Below are positions 36,264-47,677 of a stretch of 64,000 bases of DNA, piece by piece (positions within the stretch are counted from its first letter, which is position 1; every line of letters starts with the position of its first letter). Where the stretch lies: positions 8,619,001 to 8,683,000 of the forward strand of contig NC_092570.1 of assembly GCF_037975245.1 (NCBI RefSeq), written 5' to 3'. The notes beneath the pieces were generated by a model that worked only from the letters and a program-made list of their open reading frames with translations, did no database searches and was not told the origin of the DNA. Source of the DNA: Apostichopus japonicus. Its lineage: Eukaryota > Echinodermata > Holothuroidea > Aspidochirotida > Stichopodidae. The translations under genes were made by a program, and so were the position numbers.

Positions 36264-36515
36264 TCACGCTAATAACATTTCAATCACCTCACCACTATAA
36301 CTATTTATAAAAGAAAGAAGTTGTTCCCCTCTTTCTCTCAAGTGATTACCAACTTTTCCGTTACTGCGAACTTGCAAAAAATCCTCTTTGAAGTTTGAAG
36401 CTTCTAATTCAATCAAACCTGTACATTGATGTCTTACTGCTGTAAGGAAAGGTCTATTGAATTTGCAATGAGAATTCAACACGAAATAACAGGGATCTGA
36501 GTGTAACAGTTGGTT
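36264..36515 (-). CDS. NLR-2 terminal exon, C-terminal module
   Basis: Acceptor atgttcgcag, phase 0, 83 codons then TGA. Phase 0 matches the end of the NLR-2 NACHT exon (45933). Reads NQLLHSDPCYFVLNSHCKFN, RPFLTAVRHQCTGLIELEAS and ERGEQLLSFI. Length (83 versus 80 residues), phase and terminal position are the same as NLR-1 exon 7, which is the main reason for assigning it. The sequence identity between the two is low. Confidence 0.5.
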   Translation of the reverse strand, partial: NQLLHSDPCYFVLNSHCKFNRPFLTAVRHQCTGLIELEASNFKEDFLQVRSNGKVGNHLRERGEQLLSFINSYSGEVIEMLLA

Positions 36516-37386
36516 CTGCGAACATATACACAATATGTTGTATTACCCTGCCATTGAAAATGAGTTACCGATGGACGGACGGGGTAAAATATTCACTTTA
36601 GCTGAAACTAGTACTTCAAATTAGTAGCTTCTATTCCGACTAAACTGTCACACCTTACCAAACAGTATCTAGAAGTATCCATAGCAACCTCCAGGTACTT
36701 GTTTGTTTGTATATTCCAGGTGTTATTTAAAGGACATACTTATTGCTAACTGAATACAACTCCTTTCATTGCATTGTTTAAGTATTTGATTGACAGGTGT
36801 TGAACAAAAAAAAATGTTTAACTATTGAAAATATCTGTAGAGGGAAAAGATTGCTGTACATCTTTAGCAAGAAAATGATGAAAGAAGTTCCATAAACTTC
36901 TAGCATTGAAAAATGTGTGTGAACTGTCTAGCTGTGTAGAAAAGCGTAGAACCAGTTAACTGTACATATATATGATGAATATACACACTGCAGGGTATAG
37001 ACAATTAATGTTATCTGTTATAATTTGCGGGGTGGTGCAGTGGGGGGGGGGAGGGGTTGGGAGAGTTCAAGCGGAGGATTGGCCTGATGATCCATGGATT
37101 AAACAAATATAGAAGAAATGGAACAGTGTGTGTCTGCCAGGAGGTGGATGGATTGTGGTGGGTGCGGAGGTGGGGGGGGGGGGTTAAAGCTGAGGACAAT
37201 TGGACTGGTGAATAAGTACTCATGGAAGAGGGGAGATGGTGTTATTTAGCAACCCAACAGCAGAAGGGTCATTTGCATTTCAAGAGGTGGTGATTAAGAA
37301 ATTTACAGGTGTGTGATGATGCGCTGAGCGTGTATCTGAAATAGCATATAGGACATATTTAACAAGATCAGGGAAATGACATTTAA
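36516..37386 (-). other. Intron or intergenic, no feature
   Basis: AT-rich with G-runs near 37040 and 37180. No exon recognised. Confidence 0.4.
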
Positions 37387-38003
37387 AGCAGCATTTTGCG
37401 TCCTTTTCTATGATTTTTCTCAATCTCACTGACTCCACTATGCCATAACGACATACACAACTAGCTTATCTATTTAAATCTTACCTCAAATGGTGGCATA
37501 AAAGTCGAAAAATTTGCAACTTTCAACTTTGTTTTTCTCCAAGATATTTCCGTAAGAACCCAATAAACCTCGCCCATAATATGAATATTTAAACACTACG
37601 AACGTCATTGACCAATAGGCCTATGTAATACAACACTATGCTTATTTGTGTACAGTCTATATGGCAGTTGTACCAGGGAGTTCCATACATCTCCCTGGTT
37701 GTACCAACGCAAAGTCTTGAATCTATTTTTAGCAACCGTTCATAACTAAACCTGCATCTCTGATTGCTTGAATTCAAACTAGTGGGTTTTGGGGGAACTG
37801 TATGGATTAATTTTAACTGTGGAATTTGTCGTGGACACTCTTCTTGTTTTCTTCAAATATCCTTAATTACTCGCCAATTAAAGTTGTTGGCAGGGAAAAA
37901 CTTGGCTAATATCTTAGTATGCTGTTTTGTGATTGATATATGTAAAAAACTCGATGGACATGTCAAAAAAGTAGAAAACGGCGACCAAACGCAAAATGCT
38001 GCT
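37387..38003. mobile_element. MITE with TTAA flanks
   Basis: Inverted ends AGCAGCATTTTGCGT and ACGCAAAATGCTGCT, with TTAA directly outside both (37383-37386 and 38004-38007). The TTAA duplication suggests a piggyBac-like element, although a TA duplication with longer ends cannot be excluded. 617 bp, no transposase. One end with about 75 bp of interior recurs, reversed, at 59360-59436. Confidence 0.7.
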
Positions 38004-39146
38004 TTAAGGGGTGCGGGAGGGGCATATGAGAAAGGGTATATAATTTTGTAGTCTATATTGGTTCAGGGCATGATTTGCAGGTAGTAGGAACAGCAGTGCA
38101 AAGGTGGGCTTGGAGGTGGGGCAGATATATAGTTGTTGTGGCATTGGAAGGGAAATTCACATGGGAATAATTTTAATGATTAGCAAATGGCATTAGAAAG
38201 GACTAGGGGTGTGGAATCGGAGCCTGGGTGGAGGTTATGTATATATTCCATTTTGATACATTTGTTCAAGACATACAAATTGTTAGTAGATTTCATTCTC
38301 TTAAAACAAAACTTATTTGTTCAACTTCTTAACTAATTACAGTAAATTTCACTGTTGATGTTGTCAAGTTTGTTAAGCTAATAACTTAGCTACATAAAAC
38401 CAAATGAAAAAGAACAAGTTACTCACATTTTGAAGGTAATTTTTTCTTGGGGGGGAGAGGGGGGTCTATTTCTCTCTTGTTTTTGTGATGTTTGTTAATT
38501 TTATTTTACATTTTGTTTTATTTAAATTTACTAGTTAGTAACACTTTACTTATTAATTTTCTTGTTATAAATTTATTTACTAAATGTTTCTATATAAGAA
38601 TTTGGACCATTTTATATTTTTCAGTAAAGTTGTTTTCTTTAATTTGTTATTCTTGATTATCATGTTACTATACTTTAATAGGAGAATAATTAAAAACAAA
38701 AACCATTTTCAGTTCTGTTTTTCTGTTTTCGTTTCTCTCTTAGATTCCTTATTTAATTTTATTAATAAATATTATAAACCAGTTAAACTAATATTTGTTC
38801 CTCTTACGCTAGAAATATTTGTTATCATTCTTTCTGCAATACAAGTCAATCTTTTATTTGTATTTTGGTATATATGTTTATCTGTCTCATTTTGTATCTA
38901 GTTTACTCTCCCATTAATCATATTCCTCACCTAATGACCGTTCTTTCATTGTTAGTTTATTTCTCTATTCAATTTCTTCTTCATTTATTTGTTTTCCTTC
39001 TACAATTATCTAAACCTATCTATAAACCTTCAGTAATTATTAAATATTAACTATATTAATAATTCCTTTCTTGTTAATATCATTAATATTAGTTAGTTAT
39101 TGTATTAATTAGTATTATTATTTACATATCTATTAATTATACTTAC
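38004..39146. other. AT-rich intronic DNA
   Basis: Very T-rich on the plus strand. Long low-complexity frames here (e.g. about 38584-38901) are compositional, with no splice or domain support. Confidence 0.45.
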
Positions 39147-39352
39147 TACAGTTGCTTGAATCTTTGAGAGTGTTGTACATAGTGTAATATTCCATTAACT
39201 TCATGTTTATTCATTTCTCTCCCTTTCTCTGTGTATATGGACATCCTCTCTATTGATGTTAGGATTGGTAAAGAGAGACCAGAGTAGAGAGTAATACCAT
39301 CTGCTTCAACCTTGTTAAAGGAACCGAGTAGACTCACACTGAATACAGGAAT
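39147..39352 (-). CDS. NLR-2 post-NACHT exon leading to an LRR-like exon
   Basis: Acceptor ttactttccttcag and donor GTAAGTAT, both strong. 206 nt, phase 0 to phase 2. Reads IPVFSVSLLGSFNKVEADGI, TLYSGLSLPILTSIERMSIY and NKHEVNGILHYVQHSQRFKQ. Phase 0 fits directly after the NACHT exon, and its phase-2 end fits the LRR-like exon at 35394-35467. It aligns by eye with NLR-1 exon 7 over LTLKADVSLGVLKTLKAIEV. It cannot precede the terminal exon 36264-36515, which needs phase 0, so the two are probably alternatives. Confidence 0.65.
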
Positions 39353-42300
39353 CTGAAGGAAAGTAAATAATAAATATATAATTAATAATTATATCATAAT
39401 ATCATAAATATCTTGGAGTATTTTACAATAATGCTTATGAGTGGGGCCAGTTTAATAATCAAATTGGTGTAAAGAGGGGGAAAGTGGAAGTGTTTTTAGT
39501 GGTTATAGTGCGCAGTAACAATAATATATTACTTTACTGTAAAAAGACACAGCTTTGTGAGATTATTGAACTAAAGGGGAACATGAAGGTGTGCGGTACA
39601 GTAGGTTCAGGGAAAAGGCACAGGAGGGGGGGGGGGCATTGCAAATTATGTTAGTTGTATGGCTTGATTTACGGTTCAGTTGTAACTAATTCTAGTATAG
39701 GATGATAAAAACTCTAGTAGAATAATACATAGAAGGGTTAACCCTGACTAGAAATGGGAATCTGAAGGAAAATAAATAATAAATAGAATTAATAGAATAA
39801 TAAACTATAAAATATAAATAAAGACATGTTTCGTCTTAATGAGGGTAGGTGGGGTCATTTGTTTAGAAGATTAGCAGATGGGGGGTATTAGTGAAGGGGG
39901 TGTGGAATTTTGTATTATGGGTTGCAATATTTCTTTCTGATTTTATGGGGTCAGTGTGGAGTTAATCTACTAGGCCCATACAGAGTTAAATACATTGGGA
40001 GTAGAGGGAGGGGGGATGGTGTAGAAGTTGAGGTTTTTTGAGGGTTAGTGGGAACCAGAGTAAAATACAGTCATATTTATACATTTATGAATTTTATTTT
40101 TTTATTTGTTGCGTTGCATTTCATTCGTTTTGTATCAGGTTATTAAGTAATTAAAACATAATATGTTAATGTTGTTTAAGAACAGAAGGCTCTGTAGTTT
40201 CCTTGTTCTTTAGGCTGTGTGATATAACTTATTTGGAGCCTCAAGAAGTAAGGAAGGGTCAAGTGAGGGCCTAATGAATATTCAAGTAGGTAATAAACAG
40301 TTTTGTTATTAAGGTTATTAAGTTTATTAATCCCTCTGCTTCAGAATGTTCTGTAGTTGGTTGTTATGTTCGGGGCTTTTTCTTTAGGTTTACTTTATTA
40401 AATAAACTTCATATATGATAATTATTTAACAAACCTGGATTATATTAATATTTCACAATTATTTAACTTTCATTCTTTAAAGTGTTCACTTATTAATTGA
40501 TTATTAGTTGGGGGTTAGTTTGGGGAGGGGGCAAAATAGTTCTAGACATTTTAGTCAAAGTTGTAAATGGACAAAGTATCTTTAACTCCTTGATGCTACA
40601 TGTTATGTGAGTCTTACTTTGAAAAGGCTATAAATTGTCCAAGTCTGTTGTAAGGTTGCTCATTTTTTATTAACTACTATGAGTGAGGGGAGGGGTGGGG
40701 GCCGGGGAGTGAAATGAAAATGTTAAGAATTCATCACTGACTGATTAAAAGAGAAACCCAGTATTATTTTAGAAAATAAACAACAAAGAGATTATGCAGG
40801 CAACTAATTGCAGTTTGCAGGGGGGGGGGGGGGTCCATAGGTATCAGTTGACTTCTGCTAGGTGATGCTAGGGTTTAGTGCTAAAAGTTGGCATTACATA
40901 CTTGAGTTCTGGTTTAAGTTAAATTAAAATTATTAAGTGTCTGTTAAATAAGGTATTAGTATTCAACAATAAGATAGGGATTTCTAAGCTTTTAATTAAG
41001 GTCACTTCTAGAATAGCAATGTTTTTTTTTTATTTGAGCATACAGATCAAGATTTTATATTTCAATTTCTTTTCTGTTTAGGTCTCATAATAAGCCAATA
41101 AAACTTGACATTCGCAAACTATGCAATGTTGCAGCAGTTATATATCAATAAAACTTAGAACAACCAACCTTTGTTATGTGAACATCCGTTTGTTTACAAG
41201 CATTTTGTGTTGCTGTAAGATTGATACTTGCAAATATTACCACTTCTCTTCCACATAGTAAATGCTAAAATATTAAATCATAGATTTTGTTGATATCCTA
41301 CAAATTAAAATGATATTGATATTTGTTTTAAAGTGATATGTTTTTCGATATCAAAATTATTGTCAATAGTTGTAATGATTGTTTTTATTGTTTGTTTGAT
41401 TGTTTCAGCCAAGGATATCGGCATTGCTATGTTTTTATTGATACATTGGTGATTTCAGGGAGAAGCTGGACGTACAGTACTATCCATGTGCTTGCTGCTC
41501 TGAATAAAATGTGTGACCCCCCTTCCCCCCAAAAAAATGTGTTAATCATATTCTGATTAGTTTTGTCATTTCTGTGATTGATATTATGTTTCCCTTACTC
41601 ATCATCCCTTATACATGCAGCATAGTTTGTTTTTGTAGAATAATTTAATTTGTATATTTGTGTCAACCAAAGAAATAGTTTTTTTTACTTTGTTTTGTCA
41701 TTTCTCTGGTTAGTGTGATGTTTCCTTATCCATCTGATAATGAGCCTATAGTGCAATGCTTTACTATCTTCTATACTGGATGCACTTATATAAATCTCTT
41801 CAATCTCTAAATATCTTCATTACCAACAGTGAAATGAAAATTCAACATAAAATCCTCCAAATTGACCCAAGTCGATATTTGCACTAGAGAATATTGAATT
41901 ATATTGTTAATATTGTATAGGGTAAACATCAATTAATATTGTATAGGTTAATTAATATTGTATAGGGTAAAACATAATTTCCTTTTTCGCATAGTCATCC
42001 ATTCGACACTTTGTTTGTCCAGACAGTTCTTAATGATATACAGTACTATTATTCTCTAGTCGGGTTACATCATGATCTTTATTAATTTATACTTTCAAAG
42101 AGAGTTTGCGCATGTAATTCAAAGAACTAACCGGAAGAAAATAAGTGATGTTCTATATTTTGATAGCGTAAATTCAAGGTCTGCCAATGATTAGTTGGAA
42201 CCATCAGTAAGGTTCATAATCTCACAGTACTGGGGTGGGTGGATTGAAGACGTCAAATGTTCTGCAATGTGAATCGACCATGAACATCTTCAAAGGATGG

Positions 42301-42554
42301 TAGTATTCAGTGGACTGGGATTGGTGGTTACTTACTGGTCAGTCACATGACACTCTTGTCGCTGTGTTTCATTTAGTACATGCTTATGTAACAGCTACAA
42401 CTATATTAAAAACAAAGTTGTGATCGAAATCTCAGAGTAACGGTTAATATTATCTAGGTGCAAAAATAATGCATTAAAAATAAATTGTATTTTATTCTTG
42501 TAACAGCTTAGTGCATATTTGCTGCTAAAATCAAGAGCAGATTGAACTTAAAGA
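39353..42554 (-). other. NLR-2 intron, AT-rich
   Basis: No exon seen. The acceptor flank ATCTGAAGGAAA-TAAATAATAAAT of the 39352 exon is repeated near 39769-39790 without coding sequence, a small local duplication. G-runs near 39630 and 40820. Confidence 0.5.
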
Positions 42555-45243
42555 CAAGAGCCCAAGGGCACTGTGGTTCCTTGCTTGGGGTATATGACAA
42601 TACACATAATATTATCAAGCAAGATTGGGCTGAAACAGTCCAAGTAATTGTGGTCCTACATGTTCCCATAACGTAACCAACACTATAGCCAACACTTTTG
42701 TGATCACAAAATGTGATCGGATTTTTGATCAAAAGGCACTTTTGAGATCTAAATATGGCGTCGAAAATGTAAGAAATATAAGAGACCTACAAGAGTGTCA
42801 ACAGATATGATAACAATGGTGACCTCAGATGACATGACCTTTAAGTTTCAAAATGTTCCACCACCCCATTCACAACTTGTCCCAAAATATCAACCATGTC
42901 ACACCTTGGCATTGAGATTTAACTGCATTAAATGTCAAAAAATTAACTTTGAACTTGTATGTAACTTCACACACAAAGGTCACCTGGAGGTCAACCAATT
43001 GACATTTTTGATCGGTGAGACCTAAATAGAGCATAACTGTAACAATTCAAACATTTTTTCTTTGCCCATTTTCTCCCCCCATAATACTACTTTTTTAACA
43101 TTAGCTGACCTTTGGTGACCTTGGATCACATGACCGTTAAGTTTGAAAATATTCCCCTATACCATTTGCAACTTGTCCAAAAAAATCAACCTTGTCACAC
43201 CTTGGCACTGGGAGTTATTGCATTAAATGTGTGAAAATTAACTTTGACCTCAAATAACTTCGCACACGAAGGTCAAATGGGGGTCAACCCATTGACATTT
43301 ATGATCAGAAGGTACTTTTGACATCTGAAAATAGCATCGAAACTGTAAAAATCCACAAAACACGAAAAGGTCACCAGAGGTCAAATTGAGGTCAAGGGTC
43401 ACCCAGATGCGGGTCGACAATTGGATTACATTGAAGCAACTCCCAACCCTAACGGACAATTTGTTCTCAAGTTGTCGCAAAAATACTAGTTTTTTATCAT
43501 TAATTGACCTTTGGTGACCTTGTATCACATGACCGTTAAGTTTGAAAATATTTCCCTATACCATTTGCAACTACTCCAAAAATATCAACCTTGTCACACC
43601 TTGGAACTGGGAGTTATTGCATTAAATGTCCGAAAATTAACTTTGACCTCTTATAACTTCGCACACGAAGGTCACACAGGGGTCAACTTATTGACATTTA
43701 TGATCAGAAGGTACCTTTAACATCTGAAAATAGCATAAAAACTGTAAAAAATCCACAAAACACGAAAAGGTCACCAGAGGTCAAATTGAGGTCAAGGGTC
43801 ACCCAGATGCGGGTCGACAATTGAATTTCATTGAAGCAACTCCCAACTCTAACGGACAATTTGTTCTCAAGTTATCGCAAAAATACTAGTTTTTTATCAT
43901 TAATTGACCTTTGGTGACCTCGGATCACATGACCGTTAAGTTTGAAAATTTTCCCCTATACCATTTGCAACTTGTCCAAAAATATCAACCATGTCACACC
44001 CTGGAACTGGGAGTTGTTGCATTAAATGTCTGAAAATTAACTTTGACCTCATATAACTTAACATACAAAGGTCACCTTGGGTCAACTTATTGACATTTTT
44101 GATTGATGAGACCTAAATTAGAGCATCAAACTATACAAATTCAAACATTTTTTTCTTTGCCCATTTTCTACCCCCAAAATACTAGTTTTTTGACATTAAT
44201 TGACCTTTGGTGACCTCGGATCACATGACCGTTAAGTTTGAAAATATTCCCCTATACCATTTGCAACTTGTCCAAAAATATCAACCATGTCACACCTTGG
44301 AACTGGGAGTTGTTGCATTAGATGGCTGAAAATTAACTTTGACCTCGTATAACTTCGCACACGAAGGTCACACGGGTGTCAACCAATTGACATTTTTGAT
44401 CGGAAGGTACCTTTGATATTCAAATCTAGCATCAAAACCAAACATTTTCTTTTTTGCTCGTTTCCTCCCAAAATAAGCACATTTTTTCTAATGTGACCTT
44501 TGACCTTTTGACCTTGGTTTCAGATGCTGTTTAATCTCCTGATTCCAAAAAACAAAACGAAAAGTCTGTACAACCATCCTAACTCCGACCGAAAAACTTT
44601 GACCCCATATAACTTCGCACATAAAGGTCACACGGGGTCAACCTATTGACATTTATGATCAGAAGGTACCTTTGACATCTGAAAATAGCATCGAAACTGT
44701 AAAAATCCCCAAAACACAAAAAGGTCACCAGAGGTCAAATTGAGGTCAAGGATCACCCAGATGCGGGTCGACAATTGGATTACATTGAGGCAACTCCCAA
44801 CCCTAACAGACATTTCGTTCTCAAGTTATTGCAAAAATACTAGGTTTTTATCATTAATTGACCTTTGGTGACCTCGGAGCACATGACCGTTAAGTTTGAA
44901 AATGCTCCCCTAACCAGTTCACAACTTGTCCCAAAATATCAATCTTGTCGCACATTGGCACTGGGAGTTATTGCAGTTCTAATATTTTCAGTTTTTGGAC
45001 CATAAATGACCTTTGGTGACCTTTGTGGGCACCAAAAACAATAGGGCACACCTTCTCCATATGGCGGATCTATAGTCCAAGTTTGGCCTCAATCCAACAT
45101 TCCCTTATTGAGATAGAGCGTACCCAAGCAAGTGTCACAGACGCACACACACACATACATACATACACACATACATACATACACACACACATACGCCAAC
45201 CTGACTGCATAGGTTCCTTTTGCTAAAGCAAGGAACCAAAAAT
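42555..45243 (+). repeat. AGGTCA-rich dispersed repeat, copy R2 (longest)
   Basis: Starts ACAAGAGCCCAAGGGCACTG and ends AAGCAAGGAACCAAAAAT after a CA/CATA microsatellite. At least five units of about 400 bp (300 bp in one place). DR1-type AGGTCA-A-GGGTCA at 43389-43401 and again exactly 400 bp later at 43789-43801; DR4-type TGACCT-TTGG-TGACCT at 43505-43520 and near 43905. Lies in an NLR-2 intron. Confidence 0.85.
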
Positions 45244-45932
45244 GCAGGAGCTGACTGACTGAACAAACAACAAGATACAAAAGATTTAGTTTAAAATGTA
45301 ATTTAGTAGATTATTGAGGCAGGATCAAAAACATGTAAGGGATTGCCAATGACGATAACATTTTATACCGGAATGCTGCTGCTCCAGGTTCGTTAAGGAG
45401 TTACCTATGTAGGGGAGAGAGACGGGGGTAATTCAACAGAAAAAGAAAATGAGAAGTCGAGTGGTTAATTCTAAGTCAAATTAGACTATGCAATCGTTTT
45501 GTGTAAATATCAGGCTTCTGTAGTGCATGACTTTGTTAATAAATAATTTGTGTGCGGTTGCCAAAGAGGATGGGGGCATCTATAGTAGTTGTCCAGTTGT
45601 ACCGTGGCTGAATGTTAAAAAAAATTTTTTGACTGAACAGTTTCTCCGAACTGATGATGCGCGGCTGAGGAATAAACGCCTTATTTTCATTTTTTTTTTT
45701 TGGGGGGGGGGGTATTGGGGGCAGGTTGGTTAAACCTGATATATTCGTTTCCATACACGAGAAAACTATCATTAGTATCGTATCATCAATATCCTCATAT
45801 AAATACTTTTTTACTGAATGTTGGTCACACGGATGCTGTTCTTTTATTTTAATTGGATGTGGTGGAAATTCAACCATGCCAGGGTTGTAAGGTATAATGC
45901 GACAATAGTAGTAATATTTATGAAATACTTAC
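45244..45932 (-). other. NLR-2 intron, proximal part
   Basis: Between R2 and the GTAAGT donor at 45927-45932. Contains a T/G-run near 45690-45712. No feature otherwise. Confidence 0.6.
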
Positions 45933-47466
45933 GTCGCTTTTAGCCGCAATGTCAAGAATCTGTATTGTTGACCTTTGAAGGAGTCTACTATCATTGGATC
46001 TGATGGTAACGCCTCCTGTTAATAAATCTTTCACCATGGCCACTACGTCATCTGGCTCACCAACTTGTTCAAAGGAACATAGTATTGCAAAAGATTGTCC
46101 ATCCTCAATTTCTTTTAGATAATTGATGATTCTTGATGAAGCTTTCTTATTGAGTCCACAAGCAAATCTAAAGACAAACTGTAGATCAACAGGGTTTTCT
46201 TGAACTTATTTCGGAGCCCACGAGGGAACATGCTCCCTGCAGACTTTGAAAGATAGTTGGCTGCGTACCATTCAACAAATAGGTTGTGATAAAATCTGAC
46301 AACAGTTGTTCGCTGTAAAAAAGGATCCGCCGCCATCCCTGGTTTATAATTCATCTTGAGAATGTCTTCTTCAAGTAGGATACCTATTGTGATAAGTTCA
46401 TTGTAACATCCATTGCCAACATTGTTCTTGAACTCGTCTTTCTGCCAAACAATCTGCTGATTCTTTCCAGTAAGAGCATCAAATAATAGTTTATTAAGCC
46501 TTGGATAATCTGGAATGATAGCAAAGTTATTTCGTTTTCTAGCGTGACCCGTTTTGTTCCTCATATGCTCATAAAAGCATGTTAGAATGTGATTAAAAAA
46601 ACTGGTAACAGACGCGAATGATACCACGCTTTCTTCTCCGTAAGAGATATGTACAAACATCACACAGAAGAGAGGTACCTGACAAATGTCGCTTAACACA
46701 GGACTTCTAGTGAGAAGATCATTGATTCTCCTAGCCGTTTGATTATCGTTAACAGCAACAGCTCTTCTGATGTACTCATCCCTTGCATTATCATCAAAAC
46801 CTGTCAAACGAACATTCACGGTCTCTATATCGAGATTATCGGGTATACAGGATGACCTCGTACATGTTATTACCTTAAAGTTCCCAAACATATTACCAGC
46901 GATGATTTTCATAATTTCTGAATTACCAAAGATATCCTTGTCCGGATACTCACCATACCCATCCAAAATCATCACTACGCACCGGCTGTTTAACAGAATT
47001 TCCATAATGTCTTCCTCTGTTAGACGTGATTCACCTGGCATCAGTAACAGTTTGATTGCGAGACAAATCGACAATATACCGCCGAGCAGTCTTAGAGGAA
47101 GCAAGATAAAGATATCCACATCTTTCAATGGAGATGAATCAGCTGCATTGCACCAGTCATAAGCAGCTTGTAATGTAAAGGTGGTTTTACCATAACCAGG
47201 ATCGCCTTCTAACAGTATTCGCTTTGAAGATATAATGTCATCATTAAATACATCGCGGTATGAGTTAAGTTTTACGGCTTCCATTATATTTCCTTCCAAT
47301 GGGCGTTCCCTTCCTTTATTGTGTATTCTGTGCATTTCAATACCACTTTCTACAAATACGTCATTCACACAATACACCTTTTCGCGAAAATAAGGGATTG
47401 GATGGATCTTGCTGTAAAGTTGTTTGTAAAATGTCTTGAGGTATCGCACAAACAGGTATGACTTAT
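45933..47466 (-). CDS. NLR-2 NACHT exon, one-base frameshift
   Basis: Second NOD-like receptor core. Acceptor ...gagaacag ends at 47467, phase 1 in (completes Asp from the DED exon). Walker A GDPGYGKT at model residues 281-288, Walker B VVMILDGYGE at 357-366, winged-helix tail VRFYHNLFVEWYAANYL, upstream linker FYKQLYSKIHPIPYFREKVY. At 46195-46198 (TTTT; sense AAAA) one base is missing: the frame stops soon after, while NPVDLQFVFRFAC, aligning with NLR-1 DPADLHYVLRFTC, continues in the next frame to donor GTAAGTAT in phase 0. Exon length 1,534 is one base short of the NLR-1 phase rule. All other features are intact, so a sequencing error or a recent null allele is as likely as an old pseudogene. 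Confidence 0.85.
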
Positions 47467-47677
47467 CTGTTCTCAAAATAATAGAAACATATAGCTTTAA
47501 TAACAGTGTTTTATTTTTTGTTATGTTTTATGATACTTACTTGCGACTGGTAAATAATAACAACAACAACAATCAAAATAATATTAATAAGTATTATAAT
47601 AATTATTATGATGACGACAACGAAAACAAAAACATGACGTCATATTTTCACTGAGAAAACGTGGCATGCGCAAAATC

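Noticed and set aside
38584-39050. Hydrophobic plus-strand ORFs of 105 and 61 codons
   Set aside because: T-rich composition alone yields Phe/Leu/Ile-rich frames. No splice or domain support.
32055-43720. Several ORFs of 70-126 codons (e.g. 32055, 42795, 43511)
   Set aside because: They lie in the ~400-bp AGGTCA-rich repeat units and recur with the repeat; frames are not conserved between units.
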